From contig JAJDXS010000007.1 in the NCBI GenBank assembly GCA_022823145.1, positions 1-64,000 on the forward strand: DNA of 64,000 nucleotides, read 5' to 3'. Below, piece by piece: positions 17,027 to 26,585 of the stretch. How positions within the stretch are numbered: the first letter of the stretch is position 1; each line of letters opens with the position of its first letter. The notes beneath the pieces are model-generated. The model was not told the origin of the DNA, ran no database searches, and saw only the letters and a program-made list of their open reading frames with translations. The stretch comes from Gemmatimonadota bacterium. GTDB lineage: Bacteria; Gemmatimonadota; Gemmatimonadetes; Longimicrobiales; Gaopeijiaceae. A program made the translations under genes and the position numbers.

Positions 17027-17470
17027 CTATCGAACCGCGACCGTGAAGGGAATCTCGCCCCGTACCACGTGGCCATCCTGGCCCAGCCCGCGCCACGCGA
17101 TCGCGTAGTCGCCGACACCCAGAGCGTTCTCGATGGCTACGCTGAAGACCTTGCCGTCGTCGGGGTCCTCCTCGGCGGGTCCTGTCTCGACCGGTTCCTC
17201 TCCGGCCATCAGGCGGATCGACAACGAGTTCTCCTGCGGCTCCTGGGTGAACCAGAGACGCAGCTCGTCGGGTGGGGCGACGGTCGCGTCCTTTTCGGGC
17301 ACGGACTTGCTGAGCGCGAAGTGAAGGGCCTCGTGGTCTATGGCCGCACAGCCCGCCACCGTGATGAGGCCCACCAGCGCCGGAACCAGGACACCTCTCC
17401 TCGTCGCCGCCGCCCGGCTCCGAGCCTCCGATCGCCGTCCGTTCCGGAACCCGGGTCCGTCGCCCTTCAT
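17027..17470 (-). CDS. copC: CopC-domain copper-binding lipoprotein
   Basis: 147 aa. After a basic N-terminus comes a hydrophobic stretch [15 protein letters not shown] with a lipobox Cys, then a CopC-like beta-sandwich: [25 protein letters not shown], a central strand pair, and the conserved end [26 protein letters not shown]. The histidines in the first and last segments are the expected copper ligands. It begins one base after the stop of the preceding gene and ends with TAG in the same frame as the downstream CopD coding sequence. CopC-CopD fusions are known, so the in-frame stop is notable. Confidence 0.75.
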   Translation of the reverse strand: MKGDGPGFRNGRRSEARSRAAATRRGVLVPALVGLITVAGCAAIDHEALHFALSKSVPEKDATVAPPDELRLWFTQEPQENSLSIRLMAGEEPVETGPAEEDPDDGKVFSVAIENALGVGDYAIAWRGLGQDGHVVRGEIPFTVAVR

Positions 17471-17471
17471 C

Positions 17472-19820
17472 CTACCCTCCCAACAGGTTGAACTGGCGCG
17501 TGAACTTCACGATGAACGAGCGCGCCAGCGTGCCGCTCTCGACGAACCGTCCTCCGTCGGGGTTGAGCCCGTGGGGATAGTCGAACCCCTGGACGTCGTT
17601 GTAGACGATGAACAGCCCTGTGCCGGCCGTGTTGAGCCATCCGAAGCGCAGGTTCGCCGACCAGCTGTCGACCTGGTTGCTGTACTGGATCAGCGACTGC
17701 AGGTAGATCCGCGGGGTGAAGAAGTAGCCGAAGTTCATGCCTAGCAGGACGGTCTCGAACCTGCCCTGCGGGAGGTCGACGTCGAAGTAGTTGATGCGCG
17801 CCGAAGTGCTGAATGACGCGTTCGGGCGGAAGGTCAGCGAGCCGTTGCCGCCCCGGCGCGTGCCGCTCAGGAAGCTCCCGAAGTTGATGCGCGAGGTGAC
17901 CGAGAATCGCGCGGCCGGGTTGCTGTTGAAGACGAGCTGGGATTCCCAGCCGCTGTATGTGCCTTCCGGGACGACCACCCCCGTCCCGAGAATCTCGAAC
18001 GGTGCGTAGATGCCTTCGGTGTTGAGGTTGGCGCCCGTGTGAATCTGGGCGCCCGACGGCCACTCCCAGTGCGAGTCGATATGCAGGCGGGCGGACTCCT
18101 GGAAGCCCGACTCGATGCCGGTCTTGCGGCTGTCGTAGGTGTAGTAGGAGACGTGCGGGCGGATTTCGCGGAGCCACGAGGGGCGGATCTTGTACATGAC
18201 GTGGGACTGGTAGTACCGGTAGCCCCGGCGCGGGAGGAAGCCGACCTCGGGGTTGAACCCCTGGCCGATCTCACGGGCCTGGCCGGTGACGGTCCAGCTG
18301 CGGCTGCTCCAGTTGGCGGACAGGTCCCAGGCGTGCTCGTTGCCGACCGATACGGGGTCGTTCGTCCGGGCGACGAAGCCGCTGAAGGTAAGCGCCTCTC
18401 CCACCCCCACGGCCACATCGGCCGCGTAGGTGCGATTGAAGTCGCCATCGGGTCCGCTCTTGTTCACGAACAGCCCGCCGACGCGCGAGCGGTTGGGCAG
18501 TTCCCTGGCGAGCCGCGCCACCGAGAAGCCGTGAGCGTCGGCCAGGCCGGTCTCCGCGCCGGTCCGGATGTGCACCAGCCCGACGTTCAATCCCGCGGCG
18601 CGTCCCGAAAGCCGTGCGCCGCCCCGGATCGGCACGGGTTGGCCGCCGGCGATTCCGATCCTGCGGCTGAAGAACAGGTCCGCTCCGCCGCCGCCCACGC
18701 TGAAGAAGCCGGCGTTCTCGAGGAAGAAGGGGCGCTTTTCGGGGAAGTTGAGAGAAAAGCGGGTCAGATTGAGTTGCTGGTCGTCGACCTCGACCTGGGC
18801 GAAGTCGGTGTTGTACGTCACGTCAAGGGTGAGTCCCTGCGTAACCTGGAACTTCACTTCGCCACCGATGTCGCCTTGCTGCGAGAAGCTGGTGGCCGCG
18901 GCGTAGTCCCGTCCGGTGGAGCCCAGCATGTACGGCGTGAGGGTGACCAGCCGCCGTAACGGAGGCCTAAGCCCCTGGAGGTCGCCCGCGTAGTTGAGGC
19001 GGTAGAGGTTGAACTCACGGGGAACCGGCGTCCAGAACGACTCCTCGTTCAGCCGGCGGATCCGTCGGATCACATTGAAGCCCCACGTCTCGTTGTCGGT
19101 TCCATAGCGCAAGGTGTTGAACGGGACGCGGAACTCGGCGTACCAGCCCTCGCCGTCGGTGGTCGTGGCGACCGTCCAGCTGCCGTCCCAGTTCTTGTTG
19201 AAGCCTCCACCGGATCCGGACTGGAAGCGCTGGCGGGAGTTGAATCCGCCTCCCTGGAAGCGGCCTCCCCCGCGTCCCTCGTTCGCGACCTGGCCGTCGT
19301 ACTCGATCCCGGTCGGGGTTGTCCCGAAGACGAAGCCGTTCTGGTCGTCGTTGTAGGTGTCGAGGACGAAGACGACGGCGTCGCTCCGGTTGACCTCGTA
19401 GTCGCGGATTCGTTCGCCGTAGGTGATGGCGTCGGCCTGGCTGTCGAAGGCCCAGACGCCGACGTAGAGCGCATCGTCGTCGAAGATCACGCGGACCTCG
19501 GTGCGCTCGCTGGCTGGCTGCCCGTCGAAGGGGACGCGCTGCGTGAAGCCCGTCATGGCACCGGCCTGCTGCCAGACCGCTTCGTCGAGGCGGCCGTCGA
19601 CGGTGGGGGACTCGGCGACCTCGATCGCAGTGGCGACGGTGGGTGCGGTGCCGCCCGAGCCGCCGTTGGCCGGGCCGGACTCGGAGTTCTGTGCGAAGAG
19701 GGCGGCGGTGGGAAACAGCGCGGCCATTGCGCAGGCGCACAGTGAGGCCGGCGTGCGGGTTGTCGAGAGATTGCCGTGCCGGTAGGACCTGCAGGAGTCT
19801 GTCTTCATCAAGCCTGTCAT
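17472..19820 (-). CDS. CBM9-like / DUF5916 outer-membrane beta-barrel protein
   Basis: 782 aa; ATG at 19820 or, more likely, four codons further in ([12 protein letters not shown]). A signal peptide ends ALFAQ. Residues about 65-240 form a carbohydrate-binding family 9-like sandwich ([55 protein letters not shown]). The remainder is the DUF5916 barrel, with the conserved [37 protein letters not shown] and FFSRRIG. Such proteins are abundant in FCB bacteria and usually unassigned; an outer-membrane transport or binding role is likely. It heads a tightly spaced run with copC and copD, which may or may not imply a link with copper. Confidence 0.82.
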   Translation of the reverse strand: MTGLMKTDSCRSYRHGNLSTTRTPASLCACAMAALFPTAALFAQNSESGPANGGSGGTAPTVATAIEVAESPTVDGRLDEAVWQQAGAMTGFTQRVPFDGQPASERTEVRVIFDDDALYVGVWAFDSQADAITYGERIRDYEVNRSDAVVFVLDTYNDDQNGFVFGTTPTGIEYDGQVANEGRGGGRFQGGGFNSRQRFQSGSGGGFNKNWDGSWTVATTTDGEGWYAEFRVPFNTLRYGTDNETWGFNVIRRIRRLNEESFWTPVPREFNLYRLNYAGDLQGLRPPLRRLVTLTPYMLGSTGRDYAAATSFSQQGDIGGEVKFQVTQGLTLDVTYNTDFAQVEVDDQQLNLTRFSLNFPEKRPFFLENAGFFSVGGGGADLFFSRRIGIAGGQPVPIRGGARLSGRAAGLNVGLVHIRTGAETGLADAHGFSVARLARELPNRSRVGGLFVNKSGPDGDFNRTYAADVAVGVGEALTFSGFVARTNDPVSVGNEHAWDLSANWSSRSWTVTGQAREIGQGFNPEVGFLPRRGYRYYQSHVMYKIRPSWLREIRPHVSYYTYDSRKTGIESGFQESARLHIDSHWEWPSGAQIHTGANLNTEGIYAPFEILGTGVVVPEGTYSGWESQLVFNSNPAARFSVTSRINFGSFLSGTRRGGNGSLTFRPNASFSTSARINYFDVDLPQGRFETVLLGMNFGYFFTPRIYLQSLIQYSNQVDSWSANLRFGWLNTAGTGLFIVYNDVQGFDYPHGLNPDGGRFVESGTLARSFIVKFTRQFNLLGG

Positions 19821-19878
19821 TCGAAGGTTTTAGCCGGCTCGAATATAGTACAGCGGCTTCCGGAATTCGAACCGGCTT

Positions 19879-21560
19879 CTACCGCATGCTGATCCTCGGT
19901 GGCCCGCTGGCTCGCCTTGCCAGGTTCCAGCTTGTCTGATACACGAGCCGCACCACCTTTTCGAGCTTCCCGTAGTTGATGCGCTCGGGAACGTCGTCCT
20001 GGCGGTGGTAGTCGGGGTGGAGACCGGTATGATAGAAAAGCGCGGGAACTCCGGCCTGCATGTAGGGCCAGTGGTCGCTGCGGCGCAGCAATTGGAGGGG
20101 ATGGTTGTCGTAGCGGTAGCGCATCTCGAGCCCGGCTGCACCATTGGCCCTCTCGACCTCGGCCTGGAGATCGGGGCTCCGTAACGTGCCCAGGATGTTG
20201 ATCGCGTTGGCGTTGGACTCCGCGGACTGGACTTCGAGTCCCCGGAAGCGCCCGCCGCCGCCCACGACGACCTCCTCGTTCCGCCCGATCATGTCCATGT
20301 TCAGCACCGCGACCGTCTTTTCGAGTGGGTGGAGCGGGTTTTCGACGTAGGCCCACGCCCCCAGCAGCCCCTTCTCCTCGAAATCCCAGGCGGCGACCAG
20401 CACCGAGCGGCGGGGGCCCTGACCCCTGAGAGCGGCCTCCTGGTACGCCTCGGCGATCTCGATCAGCGCGACGGTGCCCGTACCGTCGTCGTCGGCGCCG
20501 TTGTAGATGATCCCGCCGTCGGCACCGTCGTGGTCGAAGTGCGGGCAGATGACGATCCACTCGTCCCTGAGCTCGGGATCCGTCCCCTCGATCAGCCCGA
20601 CCACGTTGCGGGCCGCAGAGATGTACCGCCTCACGTCGGCGGTGATCTCGGCGCGCACCCCAGGCAGCGGCACGGGCTCGATCCCCCCGGCAGCCTCGGC
20701 CGACGCGGACAGCGACTCGAGCGTGCGGCCCGTCCCCGCGACCATGGTCTCGGCCAGCGTCGGCGAGATCTGTACGACCGGGATGCGGATGCGGTTGAGG
20801 CGGCTCTCGAGCGTGTACCTTCCGCCACGACGCACCGTGGCCGGCCAGTAGCCCGCCGCCTGCGCGCTGAAGTTGCCGCCTCCAGGGTGGTTGTGGACAT
20901 CGCTCACGAGCATTACGCCGACCGCGCCTGCCGCCTGCGCTGCGGTCGCCTTGCGGTAGGTGGCCGATGCCTCCGAGCTCACCAGCCCGTCGAAGGGGCT
21001 GTCGGCGTCGCGTTCGCCCGGCTCGTGGGCGACGATCAGGACGATGCTGCCGGCAACGCGGCCGCCGTAGTCGTCGCGGCCGAGCGCCGGGGCCGAGATC
21101 CCGAATCCGGCGAAGACCACGCCGCCGGCCGCCGTACCGCTGCCGCTCTCGCGCAACGGGTAGAAGTCCTGGCCGCGCGCCCGCGTCAGCGTGGGCCCGC
21201 CGTCGAGCGCGACGCTGAGGCGTTGTTCTCGCCCACCTCGGTCTGCGCGACGTTGAAGTTGTGGTAGTACGAGCCGCCGTCGCCGACGGGCACCAGGCCC
21301 AGCCGCTCGAAGCGCGACTTGATGAACGCGCTCGCCACACGTCCCTCGGGCGACCCGGCCAGGCGCCCCCGCAACTCGTCGCCCGCCAGAAAGAACAGGT
21401 CGGCGCGGAGGTCGGACTGGCGGATGGTTTCGATCGCGGGTGCGGTGTCCTGGGCTTTCGCGGGTCGGGGCAGGGTGAGTGGCAGGGTGGTGGCCACGGT
21501 CAACGCGACGGCAACGCTGGCGATGGCGGCTGCGCGGATCGAACGAAGCAACGCGTTCAT
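19879..21560 (-). pseudogene. M28-family aminopeptidase with PA domain, frameshifted
   Basis: A secreted zinc exopeptidase of about 560 codons. The ATG at 21560 has a strong GGAGG and opens MNALLRSIRAAAIASVAVALTVATT, a signal peptide ending AKAQ. The first frame runs to FNVAQTEVGENNA near 21221; the homologous text then continues in another frame (RLSVALDGGPTLTRARGQDFY) to the stop at 19879. One missing base in an AAC-GCC run would explain it. Downstream the protein is complete: a PA insert, then zinc ligands in ICPHFDHDG, NGADDDGTGT, FEEKGLLG, NMDMIG and YHTGLHPDYH. Either a recent pseudogene or a sequencing/assembly error. Confidence 0.8.
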
Positions 21561-21758
21561 GGCAAACCTCCGGGGCGGGGAGTGTCTGGCGGGGGTGCGA
21601 TGCCCGCAACGTACCGCCCCGGCGGGCGTATCGGCGAGGGGGTCCGATTGCGAAGCCGGCGCCGGGGCGCAATTCTGTATACAGCGCCGGCCCGCCGGCC
21701 CTCCTGCTGCCGACTCGCCGGTTCCCGTTGTACGCGCCCCTGGACCCGGAGAGTCATC

Positions 21759-24700
21759 ATGCGCCAGAAGTCGATCCTGACGGTATTCCTCACCCTCGTT
21801 CTGCTCAGCCTGGCTGCCCCCGCGGACGCACAGCCCGTCCGGCGCCCCTACCTCTTCAAGGACGCCCGCGGCGAACTCGCCCAGGCGCGTGCCCGCGGCG
21901 AGTCCGAAGTCGTGGTGGTCATCGCTTCGATGCCGGGCCGGAACGCCCGCGTGGCCGCCGCCATCGAGGCCATGGGCGGTCGCATCGGATTCCGCTTCGA
22001 CGAGGTGGACTACCTGCGCGCCTGGGTCCCCGTGCAGGGCGCCGAGGACCTGGCCGATCACCCGGACGTCCACAGCATCGACGTCTCGATCACGAATCGG
22101 TCCCGCTCGTTCGGGCTGGCTGGCGAGGCACCGGCGGACTACACGCCGAAGCTTCCGGCCGACACCGCGCCGCTGCCGGCCGACACCGTCTGGCCGCCCG
22201 TCCTCAGCGACCGCCCGCTCTCCAACCGCTACAGCCCGATCGGCGACTTGCGCGCCATCGAGTTCCGCGAAGAGAACCCCACATTCGATGGCCGCGGCGT
22301 CACGATCGCGCAGATCGACATGTTCCCGGACATGCTGCTTCCCGAACTCCAGACCGCCTACACGCTCGACGGCCAGCCGGTGCCCAAGATCGAGGTCTAC
22401 CGCAACGTGCTCGACCCCGAGATCGAGGACGACGGCCGCTGGATCGACATGGACGACATGGTCGAGGCGTCGGGCGGCACCTTCATCTACCGCGACTCGA
22501 CGTACACGGCCCCCCGCGACGGCGTGTTCCGGATTGCGCTCTTCGACGAGTCCAAGGCCGATTCCGCAGGCGTCTTCGGGTTCCAGGGGCTGGATCTCGA
22601 CGTCAACCGTGACGGCAATCCGGAGGGATCGAGTCACTTCTTCGCAGTTTTGTGGGATGAGTCGACCGGAGACGTGTGGGTGGACACCGACCAGGATCTC
22701 GACCTTACCGACGAGGCCGCGCTCGGGGAGTACGACGAGCGCCTCGAATTCGGCGTCTTCGGCACGGACGACCCCGACACCCCGGTGCGCGAATCCGTGG
22801 GATTCGGTGTCCAGATCGACGCCGACAAGGGCCGCGTCGCCCTCAACCTCGGCATCGCACGGCATGGAACGCTGGTCGTCGGCGCGTCGGTCGGCAGCCG
22901 CGGAGAAAACGGCCGCTTCGACGGCGTCGCCCCCGGCGCCCGCCTTGCCGCAGTCGGCGAAGGCGGCTCCGCGTACGGGCAGACCGAAGCCACGATCGTG
23001 GCGGCGGCTCACCCCTCGGTCGACGTCATCTACTTCGAGCAGAGTTCAAACATCACGCACAACTACCTGCTGCGGGACGGCCGTCTGGTGCCCTCGGTGA
23101 TTGCGGACCGCCTGGTGGAGCGCTACGGCTCGTCGATCCTGTCGCCCACCCACAACTTCCCCGTCCTCGGCGCCATCGACGACATCGTCATGGGGCGGGG
23201 CGTGATCGGGGTCGGCGGGCACGAGGGCAAGGACAACTTCTTCATGAACCACGGGGTGCGCGTCGAGCACGACGACATGCTGCTGATCACCGGCGGCTAC
23301 GGCCCGATGGGCGACGGGACGCTCAAGCCCGACATCATCTCGCCGTCCAATTACGTGAGCACGTCGCAGGGATTCGTGGACGGGCGCGCGATTCCGGGCC
23401 TCTTCGAACTGCCCCCCGGGTACACCATCGCGGGCGGTACGTCAACGGCTACGCCGACGGCCTCCGGGGCCGTGGCGCTGCTGATCAGCGCGGCGCGGCA
23501 GTCCGGCATGGAGGTCGATCCGTACACGATCAAGTACGCGGTGCAGCGCGGGGCCCGGTACGTGCCCAACATCGCCGCCTACAAGCAGGGCAATGGCGTG
23601 ATCAGCGTGGCGGGCGCGTGGGAGATCCTGCAGGAACTGCACGCGGGTGGCATGACGGTCGACATCGAGAGCCGCTCGTCGATCGTGACGCCGTACAGCC
23701 ATATGCTGCCCACTCCGCACGAGGGCTTCGGGCTGTACGAGCGCAGCGGCTGGAAGGACGGGGTGCGCCGCGAGCGCGTCGTCACCCTCACGCGCACCTC
23801 GGGTCCCTCCGGCCCCATGACCTTCGACGTCAGCTGGGAGGGCAACGACCACGGGACGTTCTCGTCCCCGCTGACGGTGACGCTGCCGCTCGGCACGCCG
23901 GTCGACTTCCCCGTCACGGCGACCCCCGCCGGCCACGGCGTCCACACGGCCCACCTGACGCTGGATCACGACGATATCACCGGCTACGCGCACCGCATGC
24001 TGGCGGCGATCGTGGCGCCCCATCCCCTGAACGCGGCGGGTGACTACACTGTGAGGAAAGAGGTCGAGGTCCCGCGCCCCGGCATGCAGAGCCATTTCTT
24101 CGACGTGCCCGAAGGGGTGACCGCGCTGAAGCTGGAAGTCACCTGGGAGGACCGCGCGGTTGCGTTGGCGGTGGCCCGGCCGGACACCCGCTACCAGCGG
24201 GGCGAGATCGTCGAGCGAGGCGGGTCGGGCATCACTCAGGTAATCGCCGATCCTGTCCCCGGAACCTGGGAGGTGCGGCTGGCCGACATCGCCGACACCC
24301 AGACCTTCGACTGGCAACAGGCCAAGAAGGACGAGCCGGTGCCGCCCACGCCCGCGACGCTGACGGTGTCGGCGCTGGCGGTGGACGTCGACGTGGTGAC
24401 GGCGGACATCGTCGCCGACAACGGGAATGGCAACGGCGCAGCCAACGGTGCGAGCCACCAGGTGTGGATGACGAACCGCATGGCCGCCTTCGAAGGCGCT
24501 GCGGCGACCACGCCCGTAGGAAGCGCCCGGCAGGCCCTGCACGAGATCGGCCCGCGCGAGCAACAGGTCTTCGAGGTCGAAGTGCTCCCGGGCTCAACGG
24601 CGCTGATGGTCAACACCCGGGTCACCGGCGAAGGCGACCTCGACGTCTACGTCTTCGACTGCACCGGCGACGCGTGCAGCGGCGCTCGGGCCGACGGCGA

Positions 24701-25022
24701 TCAGCTCGGCGACGAGTCGATCGTGGTGCACAACCCGGCCGCCGGCACATGGAAGGTGGTGGTGGACGCCGCCGCGGTGCCCGCCGGGGGCGCGACGTAC
24801 GAGTATCTCGACGTCGTGTTCAACCCGGCGTACGGAACCGTCGCCTCGATCGACATGCCACAGGAGCGGGCCTCCGGTGCGCGGTGGACCACGACGGCAC
24901 ACGGATGGACGGCCTCGGCGGCCCACGCCGAAGGGCGGAGGCCGTACCTTGCGGTGCTGGTGCAGGGGCGCGCCGGCGGAGAAAGCTACTGGGTGAGCAT
25001 GGGAGAGGTCGGCATGCGGTAG
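21759..25022 (+). CDS. Secreted subtilisin-like (S8) serine peptidase
   Basis: 1087 aa from ATG at 21759 (GGAG upstream). A signal peptide ends APADAQ; residues about 45-115 look like an I9-type propeptide (SEVVVVIASMPGRNARVAAAIEAMGGRI). The catalytic triad is visible: D187 in TIAQIDMFPD, H369 in RHGTLVVGASVG and S562 in AGGTSTATPTASGAVALL. A long insertion between D and H has Asp-rich segments (DTDQDLDLTDEAAL) that could bind calcium. The last 450 residues are beta-sandwich domains, with a pre-peptidase C-terminal-like domain (GEGDLDVYVFDCTGDACSG). Likely an extracellular peptide-degrading enzyme; it is divergently transcribed from the M28 peptidase and separated from it by about 200 bp. Confidence 0.88.
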   Translation: MRQKSILTVFLTLVLLSLAAPADAQPVRRPYLFKDARGELAQARARGESEVVVVIASMPGRNARVAAAIEAMGGRIGFRFDEVDYLRAWVPVQGAEDLADHPDVHSIDVSITNRSRSFGLAGEAPADYTPKLPADTAPLPADTVWPPVLSDRPLSNRYSPIGDLRAIEFREENPTFDGRGVTIAQIDMFPDMLLPELQTAYTLDGQPVPKIEVYRNVLDPEIEDDGRWIDMDDMVEASGGTFIYRDSTYTAPRDGVFRIALFDESKADSAGVFGFQGLDLDVNRDGNPEGSSHFFAVLWDESTGDVWVDTDQDLDLTDEAALGEYDERLEFGVFGTDDPDTPVRESVGFGVQIDADKGRVALNLGIARHGTLVVGASVGSRGENGRFDGVAPGARLAAVGEGGSAYGQTEATIVAAAHPSVDVIYFEQSSNITHNYLLRDGRLVPSVIADRLVERYGSSILSPTHNFPVLGAIDDIVMGRGVIGVGGHEGKDNFFMNHGVRVEHDDMLLITGGYGPMGDGTLKPDIISPSNYVSTSQGFVDGRAIPGLFELPPGYTIAGGTSTATPTASGAVALLISAARQSGMEVDPYTIKYAVQRGARYVPNIAAYKQGNGVISVAGAWEILQELHAGGMTVDIESRSSIVTPYSHMLPTPHEGFGLYERSGWKDGVRRERVVTLTRTSGPSGPMTFDVSWEGNDHGTFSSPLTVTLPLGTPVDFPVTATPAGHGVHTAHLTLDHDDITGYAHRMLAAIVAPHPLNAAGDYTVRKEVEVPRPGMQSHFFDVPEGVTALKLEVTWEDRAVALAVARPDTRYQRGEIVERGGSGITQVIADPVPGTWEVRLADIADTQTFDWQQAKKDEPVPPTPATLTVSALAVDVDVVTADIVADNGNGNGAANGASHQVWMTNRMAAFEGAAATTPVGSARQALHEIGPREQQVFEVEVLPGSTALMVNTRVTGEGDLDVYVFDCTGDACSGARADGDQLGDESIVVHNPAAGTWKVVVDAAAVPAGGATYEYLDVVFNPAYGTVASIDMPQERASGARWTTTAHGWTASAAHAEGRRPYLAVLVQGRAGGESYWVSMGEVGMR

Positions 25023-25044
25023 CGATCGGTTGTCCGGGCGCAAA

Positions 25045-26074
25045 CTACAGTTCCCCGGTCCGCGCGATCAGCTTGGCGACCGTCTCGCACTCGATGATCG
25101 CGTCGGCGAGTATCTCCGTGCGGTCCAGATCCGATGGTGCCTCCAGCACGTGGGATAGTGCCGCAACCCCATCGGGACCGAACTTCCGAAACGCCAGTTG
25201 ACGTAGCAGCGACTCTCGCCCTTCCTGGCGGCCTTCCCGGCGTCCTTCCTGGCGCCCTTCCCGGCGCAATTCCTCGTCTCGCTTCCGAAGGTTATCCGCT
25301 AGCCAGGTCTCTTCGTGTCGGATCATCGTCTTCCTCTTCTTCCTGGATTCGGGTTCCCGAGCCGCAGCCTCCTGGATTCGCAGCCATGGTGCTATCTGCT
25401 GTCGAAGCGCATCAAACCCACGAACAATGCCGTCGTCGCCGGACTCCCGCGCAAGCCGCCAGAGCTCCGCGAGACAAGTTGCGTCCTTGGCCCAACGGGC
25501 ACCTTCCCACTCGGCCAGTACCGAGAACCAGCTGTGCGGTCGCAGGTCCAAAGGTGAAATCGCCTTCAGGTTGACGAGAATATACTTTCGGCGCATCTGG
25601 AGGCCAAGCACTTCTCCGAGCGCAGGATCGGCACCAGGCACGAGCCAGTCGGCGAGATCCGTCGCGGCGTTCCAGGACGCCTTGCCGTTGTAGATGACGC
25701 TCGGCAAGACAATGGGAAGCTGGCCGGCCGAGCCGACGTTGGCTGCGAGTTCCGCTTCGCGAAGCATCAGGCCGACGTACTCCCGCACCCCGAAAGGCCA
25801 TATTGCTCACCGGCGTCGACTGGAACTCGAGCGCCAGGTACACAGGGTGGGCGCCATGCTCCCGAAGCCGGGCGCTCCAAAGCATGTCGGCATGCCGCTG
25901 CCGGAGACCCTCGGGTTTGACGAAGCTGGAGGACATCATGCGAAGAGTCGGCCAATCGACCAGCTTCGCGAAGTCCGGCAGGATGTGGAACAGAAGATCC
26001 TCGACCATGGCCGCGCTGGAAAACAGCAGCTTGTAGGCTTCGTCGTGCTTCGCTCGTGACGGTGGAGGGGACAT
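25045..26074 (-). pseudogene. Rpn-family PD-(D/E)XK nuclease / recombination-promoting transposase-like, frameshifted
   Basis: The first frame (from 26074, MSPPPSRAKHDEAYKLLF) has the Rpn/YhgA start and the nuclease core: RHADMLWSARL and HPVYLALEFQSTP, i.e. D and ExQ. At 25788-25791 a run of four G on the coding strand shifts the frame; the protein continues as VREYVGLMLREAEL and then LPIVLPSVIYNGKASWNAATDLADWL. The C-terminus has repeated RREGRQEG units followed by LLRQLAFRKFG and a helical tail, as in the family. Removing one G restores one 340-residue frame. A GTG at 25788 could also start the second part alone, which matters because Rpn genes are reported to carry intragenic small products. 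Confidence 0.75.
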
Positions 26075-26242
26075 TGGGGAAGGGATCGCTGGGATGGACT
26101 GGGCAGTCTCTGCTCTGTGGGCCTTTCCGGGCGGTGGTGTGCGTCAGAGGAGAAGGGTGGTCCCGATTGGTGGGCGTTCCAATAGCTGGATGGGACTGAT
26201 TTCGGGCGCTCTCGGCGGGATGCAACGACGGATGTGATCCAA

Positions 26243-26284
26243 ATGTAATGTTTCTATTACATAATGTCATGTCGTCTTTACATT
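26243..26284 (+). repeat. AT-rich 42-nt intergenic repeat, copy B
   Basis: The most regular copy: ATGTAATGT, then ATTACATAATGTC at positions 14-26 and CTTTACATT at the end. ATGTAAT and ATTACAT form an inverted repeat with a 6-nt spacer. It lies in the divergent gap between the Rpn gene start (26074) and the methionine operon promoter (26335). It is the only copy next to a promoter region. Confidence 0.8.
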
Positions 26285-26334
26285 CAGGCATACAGCATTG
26301 GGGGCGAGGGGCCCAGTCCGCCCGGAATCTATTG

Positions 26335-26363
26335 TTGACATCCGCCCGCCAACCCCGTACACT
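26335..26363 (+). promoter_or_regulatory. Sigma-70-type promoter of the methionine operon
   Basis: A perfect -35 box TTGACA (26335-26340) is followed after exactly 17 nt by TACACT (26358-26363). The expected start of transcription, near 26370, is just ahead of the first paired strand of the SAM riboswitch, which fits well. Confidence 0.75.
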
Positions 26364-26374
26364 GCGTGCACGAC

Positions 26375-26493
26375 AACTCATCGAGACCGGCTGAGGGAAA
26401 GGCCCGTTGAAGCCGGGGCAACCTGTGGGAAGTGGCATTCCCACGAAGGTGCCAACTCCTGCGACGGACGCGCGTCCACCGTAAAGATGAGCC
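26375..26493 (+). promoter_or_regulatory. SAM riboswitch (SAM-I clan) controlling metX-metB-aspartokinase-asd
   Basis: The closing helix P1 is CTCATC (26377-26382) with GATGAG (26486-26491). Between them are the hallmark core strings of SAM-I aptamers: GAGACCGGCTGAGGGAAA, GGCCCGTTGAAGCC, GGGGCAACC, a P3 hairpin with stem GTGGGAA/TTCCCAC, then GGTGCCAACTCCTGC and a GGACG/CGTCC hairpin. It directly precedes methionine biosynthesis genes. In this class S-adenosylmethionine binding turns expression off. Whether it is SAM-I proper or a related SAM-IV or SAM-I/IV variant needs a covariance-model comparison. Confidence 0.9.
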
Positions 26494-26497
26494 GCTC

Positions 26498-26515
26498 ACC
26501 GCCCTCCGGGGCGGT
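26498..26515 (+). terminator. Expression-platform hairpin of the SAM riboswitch
   Basis: ACCGCCC (26498-26504) pairs with GGGCGGT (26509-26515) around a TCCG tetraloop, a few bases after the aptamer. It could be the regulated terminator. No T-run follows, and the next start codon is 70 nt away, so direct sequestration of the ribosome site looks less likely. The mechanism is inference. Confidence 0.45.
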
Positions 26516-26585
26516 AGCCGGAAGCAACAGGGCGGTCGAATCTCCGGAGTCCGATGAGGCAAACTCGAGACTCGGAGAGGTCATC

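Noticed and set aside
26243-26284. 42-nt repeats as XerCD dif sites
   Set aside because: The ACATAA element is reminiscent of a dif arm, but no copy has the two 11-bp arms of a dif site in the proper order around a 6-bp centre, and six copies in 64 kb would be too many for a chromosomal dif.
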